A stretch of DNA of 64,000 nt from Trichuris trichiura (taxonomy: Eukaryota; Nematoda; Enoplea; Trichinellida; Trichuridae): NCBI GenBank assembly GCA_037903355.1, contig JBAJFE010000005.1:1488001-1552000 (forward strand). The letters are read 5' to 3'. The notes beneath the pieces were generated by a model. The model had not been told where the DNA came from, made no database searches, and worked only from the letters and a program-made list of their open reading frames with translations. The position numbers were made by a program, and so were the translations under genes. This document shows, piece after piece, positions 45,301 to 56,348 of this stretch (its first letter is position 1; the number at the start of each line of letters is the position of its first letter).

Positions 45301-45924
45301 AATTTAAAAAACCAATTTTCACTAACAGTTGGCACGCACAAAAGAAGTCGCTGTAACATTTCAGTTAGAAGAAGAGAATGGGAATTTTGAAATTTTTTAG
45401 AACCTTCAAAGCTCTTCAGACGCTCAAACTTCTCTGTCGATTAAAAACTTCGCTTTTTCTTACGTTAATACTTTCGTTAAAGCGTAAAAAAAACAAAATC
45501 AAACCTGTGGCAACGCTGCTGCAGTCGGCGCTCCATGCGGCGCACAATACCGCACCTTGATGAGCGCTGATAATTTTTTCCACTTTTCCAACGCTGGAAA
45601 GGTAACATAGCTTTCCTGTTAGAAAAAATGCTTTAGTGGAACAGAGCGATAGCGCGGGATCGTACCATCATCCGACGCAAGCAATAGTGTATCACTCACT
45701 TCGGCGGTAGTGCTTCTGCTAGTCGTCCATTTTGGGCAACATTTTAATAACGACCAGAAAGTTTCGCCTTCCATTTGACATATTTGAAAGCTTTCCTCCC
45801 TCGCCGGATTCCAGCATTGCAAGCGCCGTTCGCTGCCAAGGAAAAGAACCTCGCCGCAACCCTGACGGCTCCAATCGAAAGAAATCGACGTTTGCGCATC
45901 GCCGGTGCATCTTTGCAATTTCAT
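42344..45924 (-). CDS. IFT80: Intraflagellar transport protein 80 (IFT80, CHE-2-like)
   Basis: IFT-B peripheral subunit needed to build cilia. In nematodes it acts in sensory neurons, where the C. elegans relative is CHE-2. The start MKLQRCTGDAQTSISFDWS is followed by two WD40 propellers: LFLGSERRLQCWNPAREE, VGKVEKIISAHQGAVLCAAW, VLGGEDGHVKIWSRNGLLRL, IRWKAHAGALLSIDWNSVNG, YIVSASEDGRYKV, and SVSWSPDG-like repeats. Further on are a propeller-2 segment (AFVDAQLLPKTV, GSQVVLRRSDGCLIF), HNHLQNREWEKSLQLCRQI and the helical C-terminal part LLTGDVEKAEQLYLERKLVL, ALEIACKQKSYVSLVFGLRQ and VDWTEIDNWLKTAMRY. The full family length is covered in many small exons; one intron between 45500 and 44860 is longer. 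It is head-to-head with LRCH. Confidence 0.9.
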
Positions 45925-46178
45925 CGTTCAATTCAGCCATAACGCGGTAATTACCATGGAAACAAAAGCAAAGGAATTAAGAGGTGGGCAAAACTTCATA
46001 CCTGCGCACCACTTGATTACTGTATATATTTGGGGCTGGCTCTCGAGCAAAGGCGTTGCGCGCCACTTCCGGCGCCCCGAAATTTCAAATCGATCGCTTG
46101 TTTAAGTGTTGGAAAAGTTGGCGCGCGCTAGCATTGTGCCAAGTAGAAGTTTGATGCTCGTTCGACCGGTGTCGCTGA
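45925..46178. promoter_or_regulatory. Shared IFT80-LRCH divergent promoter region
   Basis: Only 254 bp separate the start codons of IFT80 (minus) and LRCH (plus), so this is likely a bidirectional promoter. I did not find a clear X-box (RFX site, GTNNCC N1-3 RGNAAC), which would be expected for a ciliary gene. It should be looked for with a matrix. Confidence 0.55.
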
Positions 46179-49100
46179 ATGGCGATCGTCTCCGGCGCCG
46201 GAGATGGCGCGGTAAGCGGTAGTTGCCTTTCGCGTTGCTTGGAAAAGGTGTTCGAAGACGCCCAACTCAGCAGTGCTCTAAATCTCGGCGAACGCAACTT
46301 GAAAGCTTTTCCCTTCACGCCGGGCCGTTACGACCTGTCGGACGTGGTCTTTGTCGGTACGTATACGCAATGTTTAATTGTTGTTTGCTTCGCCGCCTGT
46401 CCCCAAAATGGAGCAACCGCGCCTTTTCTCAAGTTCAATTCCGTCCTACCGGCGCACCTGTTTCTTTTTTGCCAACCAATCGAAAAATAAATTTAGTCCT
46501 GAAAGTACGCGCGCGCGCGCGCATAGATAGATACGGATCGGGTAAGAAAAATCATTGAGCCGCTATTCGTTACGTGGCAGCTGCTTTTACCGCTCTCTAT
46601 GAACAAGACACCAGTCGGCACCTGATTTTCAAGCATTTCCGCTTGAAAGACGTCAACCCCAGAAAAACCGGTCTCCATTGGCAAGATTCCAGCTGGAACG
46701 ACGTTTACAGTGGCTTTATTGCCGCACGAGCTGGTCCTTTAACATTGTCACCTTGACCGTTGGCCGTAACGAGAAGTAAATATGGAAAACTTGTCCACTT
46801 CATTACTTCCATGCGGTAGCCAATTTTATACCACTTTGGGTTGGGCTTAGTTATATTTTTGCTGACCTTGACCTGACGTGAGAAATAAGCGGTCGCGACC
46901 CTTTTCATTCCGTTATGTCTCTGCTGGCGGCTAAGCGACCGGTAATCGATTGTCCAAGGATGGCTTTTTGAAAATTCGAATGTCCTACTGTATATTCGCC
47001 AACCGAAATCGATGCCGACTGATCTCAGTAAGGCAGAAGACGTCGCGAGGCGGAATAAAAAGGTGCAATGACTGAGCACTGTTCGCCTATTTGCCAAAAG
47101 TCTCATGTAGAAAAGGCGGTCGTCGTCGAACGATTTCACGCAACTATGAATGAAGTCATCAAAGTCGACACTCAAACAGTAAATGTGTTTAGACGTCTCC
47201 AGAAATCGGCTGCTCGACTTCCCGGTGGAGCTTAGCGACTGCGGGTTCTTGGAAACGTTATACTTGCAAGGCAACTGCATCAAGGTTGTGCCAAATTGTA
47301 TTGCTTCGCTGAGAAGTCTCACCTTTTTGGATCTGAGGTCGAGTAGAGCTTTTTTTAAAAAAATACGCGAAAAACCACTAATCGTCGTCTTGTTTTGTTT
47401 AGCTATAACCAGATTTCCATTTTACCAGCGGCGCTATGCACTTTGCCACTTGAAGTTCTTCTTTTGAAAAGCAATCGGGTCGAATCGCTTCCATCGGAAA
47501 TAGGAAAGCTTGCTGGTACGCTGACGGAACTGGTAAAAGTCGGCCGTAATAATATTTGCCAAATATGTCAGCTGCGTGTGTGTTCTTTCAGGATGTCAGC
47601 TGCAACAGACTGTCCAGTTTGCCTAGCGAAATTGGCGCCTTGTCCAAGTTGCGGGTGTTAAACTTGCGTCAAAACGTGCTCACCTGGCTGCCTTACGGTA
47701 TATTCGCGCCTTTTGTAGGGCCCAGCCTAATAAGGCGGCAAAACCTTTCAGACTTTTGTAAGTTGCGGCTACGCTACTGTGATATATCGTTCAACAAAAT
47801 ATGCCAATTGGACACGGACATTCGCCTTATGCGTAGTTTGGTTGAAATTTCGCTCGAGGGCAATCCGCTTGTTTTTCCGCTCGCCAAGCTGTGCAACCGA
47901 GGGCGCGACCACATTTTCAAGGTGCTCGAGGGGGAAGCATCTGGACGCAGCAGACGTCAGCGCTTGTCGGCTGACTTGGAAACGTCGCAAGCGGCGGCGG
48001 CACCAACTCTGCTTCCAACGAATCCCAGCGATTACAAATACTTGGTACGAGAGCGTACAGACCGAAGAAAGACTCGAAGCAGGACGGTGGCCACAGATTC
48101 GGGATATTCAACGTTGAGCGAAGAAAACGCCAGAGCTTTAGTCGAAGTACTACCTGCGCATCCTTTATGGTGTACGGTAATTTTTGAATTTTCAAATTTT
48201 GTAGTGCTTCTCTAAGCCTCAACGCAGCGATGAGCAGCAGCCGAATCGTGCGACGCCCGCTGCAGTTGCGCCCGGCGCGGGAAAAAAGTTTCCCGAAGTT
48301 AACAGCACAAAAGAAGGCAGCTTTGTCGAGGAAGTTATGTCCGCCTATATGGAACGGCTAAGCACGGCGAAGACGGAAGAGCGTGCGGAAAATGGTAATG
48401 GAAAAGTCGAGCAGCGCTCGCCAACACCCGTCGCGGAAAAGGGTTCGCCTCGTACTCCGACTGGCACACCAAAATCCGTGAAGAGCAAAGTCATACAAGC
48501 ACTTTACACAACGGGAACGCGGGATGCCGCGGCAGCCGAGTTGATACGAACTGCTTGCAAGACGGCAACCGTCCCCGTTGGTGCCAAGGAAACATTCGAC
48601 CAGATTAAGGACAACAATCAAAACGTCTTAAGCAGTTCTCCGCCCCGTGCCGGACACATTGCGGACAATGTAACTTGAACTGATGATAACCATACGTCAA
48701 GTAAAGCTAATATGAATTCCATTTTTTAGACGAAGACTCGTGCAGCAATACCGGAAGCCACCGTTAAGACTGCTCGTCGATTGATGTACACAAAAGCGCA
48801 GCAAGTTGCGTCACCTTCCTGTACGATGACGACGAAATGTTGGCTTTGCTTTTAAATCCGCTTAGTCGGGTACCATTTTTCAGCCAAAGCGCAAAAGCTG
48901 CATCGTCGCGCTTCTCTAAGAGCAAATGCGCTTGCGGACGATAAAGATGGACTGGCCGAAGTGATATGCAATGTAAGAGGACGCTTCCGTTATGCAAATT
49001 GATCTTACGCTGGAACAGATCTTGGAACAGAAGGTGAAGATCCAATTGCCGAGGTCGAGCGAAGCTTTAGCCGACGCTCTAAGCGATGGTGTAGTGCTTT

Positions 49101-50133
49101 GCCATTTTCTTAACGCAATCAGGCCGAGAACAGTGGCAGTTGTTCATTTGCCCAGCGAAAGTTCGGTAAAGCCATTTGAAAATGGGCAAGTAAGAAATTT
49201 GCATTTTTTTGGGTTTTTCTTCAGCCGTGCGTTCCGTTGGCCAAAGCTCGACGAAACCTGGAAAACTTTTTGACCGGATGCCGTCGCCTCGGAGTCCAAG
49301 AGGTAAGCGTTGCCATCATATGTAATGTGCATCCCGCAGTATTTTTACCTCGCCCACGCTTTTGTGGTTGAGAGAGCGAGAAAGAGATAGCATTGGGTGC
49401 TGTAGCGCGTGAATGTGTGTATAGCCAAAGGCACGACGCAGGATGCAGTGAATAATTCCTTTCAGGATCTGTTGCCATGCTATGAATTCGTACTGCATCA
49501 GCCTATCGATACGAAGATGTTAGTTGGTCTACTAAACATGGTCGTCATGATGCACGAGCCGAAAGGTCTGAGCGCGCTCACTTGGCGTCAGCACCTTGTG
49601 GCGTACGGCTGCGTCGCCTTATTTTTGTCCGTTATTTTTCGCACTTTTAACTTTTACGTTTGATAGCTTCATTCGCGACGAGCTTAATATTTGCCACATG
49701 GACAGCTCGAGCTGTCAAAAACTTTCTTGTCAATGCCTATTGTGGCTGCCATATTCTAACCCGATAGGATAAAAAAAGGAGAGATAGAGAGAAAGAGAGA
49801 GTGTAGGCGTGCTGTGTGCGCTTAGACTACTACTAGTCGTAAGCTCGGCCAAAAAAATGTTCATTGTTTTTAACAGTCACTGCTCAAGATGGGCAAGTGA
49901 AGCAAACAGTTCTTGATGCCATGCTTTGTCTCCCGTTATTTTGTCTACTCACCGAATTATTATTTGTTTACTCTTTTTCTTCAAATGAACACTTTTTATA
50001 GGTTCACTTGTTTTCTGTTCTTGACCTGATGGAGAAACGGAATTTGCATGCGGTCAGCAGGGCATTGCAGGCCATCGGCAGGCAGGTGAGCAGACTATCG
50101 CGCGCGGCAAATGCCGCCACAATGGTCGCATAG
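46179..50133 (+). CDS. LRCH: Leucine-rich repeat and calponin-homology protein (LRCH)
   Basis: LRCH proteins bind DOCK exchange factors and affect actin and cell shape. Exon 46179-46356 starts MAIVSGAGDG and holds ALNLGERNLKAFP; after an 836-bp intron, LRRs follow: VSRNRLLDFPVELSDC, LYLQGNCIKVVPNCIASL, YNQISILPAALCTLPLEVLL, SNRVESLPSEIGKL, VSCNRLSSLPSEIGALSKLR, FNKICQLDTDI and EISLEGNPLVFPLAKLC. A disordered Ser/Pro-rich linker (48060-48960) is followed by the CH domain: LADALSDGVVLCHFLNAIRP, then LAKARRNLENFLTGCRRLGV, ending in phase 0 at 49302. Two exons could complete the last CH helix. One is 49466-49663 (DLLPCYEFVLHQPIDTKMLV, with a hydrophobic tail to a stop at 49663). The other is 50002-50133 (VHLFSVLDLMEKRNLHAVSR). 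The end given assumes the second. Confidence 0.87.
46507..46522. repeat. CG dinucleotide run
   Basis: An alternating CG tract inside the first LRCH intron, rare in this AT-rich sequence and able to adopt Z-DNA. Probably a simple repeat. Confidence 0.8.
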
Positions 50134-50318
50134 GAGGGATGTGATCCCTGCAACAACACTTCCCAAGAAAACAACATCAATCGTCGATGCTTCTATTGCA
50201 AGCAATAAAAGTGCTCTTACATACTATATTATTATGATGGTCGCCACTGTTTCAACATACGTAGGCGTATCCGTACGGAAAGCGATAGAGGAAAAATGAC
50301 CATGGTTCCGTCTGTCTG

Positions 50319-53300
50319 TCATAGTTGATAGGGATCGTCGAAGGTGGCGACTGAATACATAATTTTTCCCAGACGGCCGTGCTCCGAGTTGTCATTTCCT
50401 TTGCCTTTTCCTTCCAACAATTTTTCAGCCGTTGTCTTATCGTTAGTTGGCGGGCAACTTAGCAAAAGACAACCAAGAAAGGTGTCCTTAACTAAATTAG
50501 CGCTCCATACCTTTAAATTTTTTGAAAAAGAAATACGATAAAAAGTTGAACTTGACGCGGTGGGCAATAGTCGAACCTCAACTTTGATTGGTTTGTCGCT
50601 GTGCTTTCGTACGAAGATGCATTGGAGATCCCAAATTGGGTCTTTACTGTCTTTGCACACGGAAGAACGAACCGACTGACCTTCGCATTTAACAATGCAG
50701 TACGGATTGACTGAAAGAAGATGGCAAGTTGGAATTGAAGCTGCTTTTCTTTCCGGTTGCGATGAAACAATGAAGATTTTCAACATTTTACAGCTTACAA
50801 CGAATAAGCGAGATCTCCTTCGACTTAACAACGTTTTTTGAGCGCTTTTAAGCGCTGATGGGATATTGGCTAAACGTGAGAATAGTTGAAAGGCTGCGCA
50901 GCGATGATTATTATGGCTCTTCATCAAGAACGTCTCGAAGTCGTTAACTTTCTTGCGCGAATTTTTGTAAGTAGATAAATGAATCGAACGGAGGAATGGC
51001 CAGTGCGTCACTGCGCCGAAACTGCCCCTTATCGATCCGCTTAATGGACTTGTCGGATGCATTGGAATGCGGTGAGGCAATAACGAAGAAGAAAGAAAGA
51101 AGAAGCCAAACGCGCGAAGAATTTCAAGCAATGCCATCGGAATAATAAACAGTGCTAAAGGAAATGAGCCAACGACCGCTAAGCGGTGACGGCGGCGGCA
51201 TACTTCTTCATCAAAGTGAATTGGTTGCGCCGCTTTCGGCCTCAGTGAAAGTTCGTCATTTGAGAAGAATGATAAGAGCGTCTGGCTAAGATAATGTTAT
51301 CCTTGCGCGCGCGTGCCTCACCAATGTGTTGGCAACTTGCCAACTGCCCGCCTCATTAAAAACGATAATTTCCAATCGTTAATCACTGTTTCAAAACTAG
51401 GCGCGCGGCAGCTGATGTCACACATTGAAAAATTCATTACCGTCGTCTCTTTTCAGCTCAATGCAAACAACTGGCGCATTGTCTGTACGCGAATTAACAT
51501 TCGGAACTTTTTCTTACCTTACAATCAGTCAGTTACAGTACACCATTTGAAAATTCAAACGAACTTCACTTTTTCGCTGCCATTTTCTGGGAAATTGACA
51601 CTTGCGACTACCAAATCATGTTGTGAACTCGACTAGATCGACATAAGGCCTAATATCTACTTCGGAGTGCTTTGACGACGCTGAGTTTTTTCCTACAGTA
51701 ATTACCTGCATTTCAATTAGCTAATCTATCTTTTTACTTGTTGCATCTGCTCCTTGCTGCCTGAAGGAGCAGCTGAATCTATACAAACTATTGTACACTT
51801 TGCTCGCTCATGTAGGCAGTTAATCACTAATAATTAATTGAATGGATCTTGTCTCTTAGCCACCCTATCGTTTGAGAAATGCAGGTTCCTTTCTGGCAAG
51901 CGCGCCCATGCTTTGTTGCGCTTTTACTGAAGAACATGTTAATCACCTTTTGTTGTCCTTACCCAAATCTAAGCTAAGATATGAGCCTTGTAGTTAGGCT
52001 TAGGCTTAGGTAAGAGCAGGACTGCCAGGCTGGCAAAGTTACAGTATGACAGTGGAGCGCCTAGGAAACAAGATCCGAAATGTGCGAGTGTTGAGTCAGT
52101 CATGATTAATTATTAACGATAAGTTAAACCCAAAAAGAAAGTAAGTAAGAAAAACATAAAAAGCAATTCTAATCAGCGGTTAGGATACTTTTAACGCAAC
52201 ACAAATTTTTGTCCATTGAAAGCAGCTCTTAAATGACGCGTTGACGAGAAGAACAACTGACGTCACTTAATCTCAATTGCTAGCAATGATGCCTTATTTT
52301 TTGATTGTATAAAATTAAAAGAACACCTAAAACCGCTCTAATAAAAAAGGCTTACAGGATAGTACGGAAGAGAACCTGCAAATCCATACAGTTCTACAAA
52401 TTCTCAAATACCGCAACCGACGGGGAGAGACGTACGGCATTAGCGCAACAACGGTACTTAAAATTATCCCTTGACATTGTTAGCCCAAGTTTTCGTCGGC
52501 TTACAGCAAAGGTGCGCGACCAGTAAAGGCTTAAGGCAGTAAAGAAGCGGGAAAAGAAATACGATAGCTATTTTTTTAAAAAATACCACAGTTCTTACGC
52601 CTCAAATGCGCGGAAAACCTGTGGGAAAAATTTCCGACTCACTTTAGCCCTGTATAGACCTAATTGTCAGCTCAATGCAGCGTGTACAAAAAGCATTATC
52701 TGGTCATTTAAAAAAATGCCTATGCCCCCTAGTTTAACTTGTTTCGCCTTTTTGAAACAAAGTTTACGCGAACAGCTAATAGTTTATGAGTTAAGAAAAA
52801 CATTGAGCTTTATTTCCCGCGAACCGGTAAACAATCTACCGTAAGTCTTAAAATGCAGGTTCTCTTTTTGAAATTCATCCTATTCCGCCGTCACTGCCGA
52901 ACAAGAGGACCGTTCTGCAACGCACTTAAAGAAACTTAATAGCTATGTTCAGGTTTAGACTTAGATAAGGGCTGAACAGAATTGTGAGTAAACTTATAAC
53001 GAAACGGCGGTGGGCTACGGTAAGCTAAAGCATAAAATTTAATTTTGCACCTAGGCTTAGTCAAGAACAAAACTGGGCTACCTTCATGGTTGCCAGTGAG
53101 GGCAGAACAGGATGATAAACACTTTTTTAAAAAAAAAGGAACCTGCATTCTTTGGTCTACGGTAGTTAGTTTGCAGGACTACGGGAAAACAAAACTTTTT
53201 CAAAATTCTTTAAGAAAATTACTTATAAATTACTCAGACCTTAAACCTGCGCGATAATTTACTCAGAATCGCACTACCAAAACCTATTTTTTGGTATTCT

Positions 53301-56300
53301 TCCTCCACTCGTGACAGTGTAAAGCGAAGTGATTCGTTTCCGCAAAATATCATATCAATAAACCCGGAGACAATGACAAAGTAAGGACGTTTATTCACAC
53401 TTTCAGCGGCAATGAATGGAATAGAAGTTGTTTGAAGCTTTGTTACATTTCTGCTCACCTTTCGTGCTTGCAACTCAATATTAAAGGTACTAATAAAAAA
53501 TTTTGGTTGAAGCGGAAAAGCTCTATTACGTTGTAAGCCTAAAGCTCAAAATAGACGCGCAACGCTTCGCTTTTTTTTCAGTCGGCTGAATGACGACGCT
53601 TTAGCAAAAGGCGAATGGATCTATCTATTGCCATAATGTTGACAAGAAGAGTACTTTTAAACAATCGCTCACTAATGTTAACTTGAGCACTTTGACAAAC
53701 TGCAGTCGTTTTTAAATTCTCATTTAAACAGCTACTCAAAAGCGCATTCTACAATTTTTCAGCTTCACGCTCTTACGCGGGGCAGAACTGATTGACTGGA
53801 TGATAATGGACGAAAACAAAGGAGACTACAATGACACATCCCGCTTTTCGCCCTCAAGAGAAAGCATATAAACTTCGTGATTGTTGACATTAGACATGTA
53901 AGAAAAATTTGAACAGCCAATTCAAATGGAAATTTAAGAACGCTGCTACGGCGTTGAGTACATCGAAAGCCGTAGTAACAATACTTCTTCGCTTTGTCAA
54001 AGCTGACATCGCATAAATTAAGTTAGAAAGAGAAAAAAAAACAGAAAAACTTATCGCAATAAATAGAAACTTGTCGACCAATTCACGTAGTTGACTTTAC
54101 GCACGCGTCTTAATAATGCAGATATGCAAAAGCTGGCTTTTTACAACCTTGTACGCTTTTGAAATTTAAAAAATTAAAAACGACTCGCAACTTACTTGTA
54201 CCCTTCGCCGATTGCAAACCCGCGGCACCGGTTATGTGCAGCTGAGTAACGCAACTGAACGAGGAACGAAGACAGGAACAACTATGCGCAACCGGAGCGT
54301 CCAATAAAAGTTCTCTGTAAATAAACACTTTGAACGAAGAACGGGGTTAACTTCTAAAAAAAAGTACACCCACTTACGCTGGACGAGCATTCCACGAAGT
54401 ATACAGACGCAACATGAACTCACCCTCTTCGCGGGGAGCAAATGTGCTTGGTATGATTACGTAACGACCACGTCGCAAGTTTTTCAAATACAAAAGGGCA
54501 CTTTCAGTTGCTGCATAGTCCGATGTGGCCACCAGCGTGGACATCTTATGAAGACGATATATGCGATTGTCTTCCACCTAACAAAACTACTTCTTTATCA
54601 TTGCACAATGAGCAAAAGGTTTTTCACCTTAACAAGCATGAGACCAATGGTTAAATACGTAGACTTTTGGCGCCTTCTCTGACCCAAACCGCGTTGCATA
54701 AGAGAGGCTATCAATTCACTGTTATCTTCAAGTACGTCAAATCGATACTGCAATAATATGTTCAATTAAAAATAATTCTCACAAGGTGCTTTCACCTGCG
54801 GATTACGTAAACAAGTTAACTTATTGTTTACACATCCGCCGGATCTATCCGACCAGCTGTCTTTTGCGTCTCCGCATTGCCATACGCCTTGAAAGATATG
54901 TTCGTGATAGCGACTATTCAATGAGAAAAGACTGGTCGCGTATTGATAGCAAAGGTCAACAGTTGTAAAGTGGGAGCACAAATCTTCCCAACTCATCCTG
55001 AAGAAGCAAACCGCCACGCGCGTCAAGCCGACTTAGCAAACGGCTAAAAATATTGCCTACCAGAATTCGCCGTTCTCTTCTATTTTTAATCCCAACTCCC
55101 TTTGTTGATCCTTGCTAATTTGATTCCACTCCGGAGCGCTAAACGAAAGAAAAAAAGAAGAAACGTTGCTGGCTGCTTATCCGCTTTTTCTTTACCCGTC
55201 CGACCATGCGCCGTTCCATTCCTTTTCGCCCCAAGGATTTTGCAAACGAACCATCATCACTTTTTCCGGTGTGTTGAACAATGAAGAAAAGAGACTTTGA
55301 AAACGACTGTCCAAACTTAACCTTTTCACTTCGGTTATAGCGTACGAATGACCTTTAAGCAAGCCGCATTCCAATGGTTCTTCCACCTCTTCGAGCGTGT
55401 TCGCCTGCGCGCAAAAAACCGGCTGTAACTTTTAAAAAAAAAGAGAGACCTAACAAAAGGTCATTTGTACATTTATTGAAACGGCCATAAGTGCCTTTTC
55501 GTTAAAGGCTTTTTTAAGCTGATTGAACAATTCCATACGAGCTGTAGGACTGTCCAAATAGACATCTTTGTTTAGCTTAATCGTAAAAGGAACACCGCCG
55601 GTGATAGCTACAAGAGCTTCGGCCAATGTACCGCCCGACAACGACTCGTAACAACCATTCAACCTGAAAATCAATTTTTAAGAAAATACAGTACGGTCGA
55701 TGCGGCTTTGTCATCAGTCGGTCGATGATGCTCACTTTGCAAAAGCTTTTTCCAACAGAGCGCACCAAAATTCGTTGCGCGTCTTTGAATGAGCGTAAAT
55801 TAGCCGACTATTCCGCGTAGGCAATAGGTCGTCGACAACAACGTCCACCCAACTGCCGAAACGCCAAAAGCAAAAGTGGAAAATGCCGCAGTACTTTTGC
55901 GCGCCTTTGTCGCTCCATTCCTGCTCGCTAACGTCCGGTATAACCTGAGGAGAAGAACATCTATTTTTTTTTTTTAGAAAATATTGACTTGCTTAAGTTT
56001 TTACCTTGGTCCAAAGGCGTTTGTGCCTTGTAAGGGCCGAGCAAGCGGCTACGAACCAACAATTTCCAAGCACTCCTTGCAAAACATCGTCAACGCTGAT
56101 ACCCTCAACGAACAGATGCGGATCGGGTACAATATCCTTTTTAAAAATAATACAATGAGAAAAGATATGCAAAAAAGGCGTCAACGTACTCCGGGTCGTT
56201 TCCATTCAACACCTTCGTTGCGTTTTGGATCGAAATAGAGCGAAGCATTGGTAGGCGGGAATTCGAGATCCGTAAAGAGTTTCTTCTCCTTTAGAAGCTG

Positions 56301-56348
56301 CTTCCTTAGCTTTTTGTAGCTTTGATTACGAAATGGCTGCGACTTCAT
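50319..56348 (-). CDS. CAPN5: Calpain-5 / TRA-3-type cysteine protease
   Basis: Calcium-regulated cytosolic protease of the calpain-5/TRA-3 group, which has a C-terminal C2 domain instead of EF hands. The start [19 protein letters not shown] (56348) leads into [13 protein letters not shown]. The catalytic triad is present: Cys in [11 protein letters not shown] (about 56070), His in [13 protein letters not shown] (about 55350), Asn in [13 protein letters not shown] (about 55230). The C2-like CBSW part follows ([31 protein letters not shown]), then the true C2: [17 protein letters not shown], a 3,485-bp intron (50711-54195), then [30 protein letters not shown] and stop at 50319. The two halves of the C2 join in phase. 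In C. elegans TRA-3 acts in sex determination; here the role is inferred only. A longer frame at 50711-51137 is intron sequence. Confidence 0.9.
51877..53150. repeat. Cluster of dispersed repeat copies in the calpain intron
   Basis: Copies of the same family as 7834-7937. One lies at 53047-53150 in plus orientation, starting CTAGGCTTAG and ending AAGGAACCTGCATTC. Inverted ends start AAATGCAGGTTC at about 52850 (followed by ATCCTATTCCGCCGTCACTG, matching the reverse of the 53100 block) and at about 51877. AGGCTTAG-type starts occur again at about 51994 and 52951. Together they make a head-to-head and tail-to-tail nest of short elements. One end contains a 17-nt TTAGGC array at 51994-52010. Confidence 0.55.

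Noticed and set aside
50711..51137. 272-codon frame upstream of the calpain C2 exon, seemingly a longer N-terminus
   Set aside because: The C2 domain joins in phase to the exon ending 54196, with a clear acceptor at 50711. The upstream part has no conserved residues and is intron.
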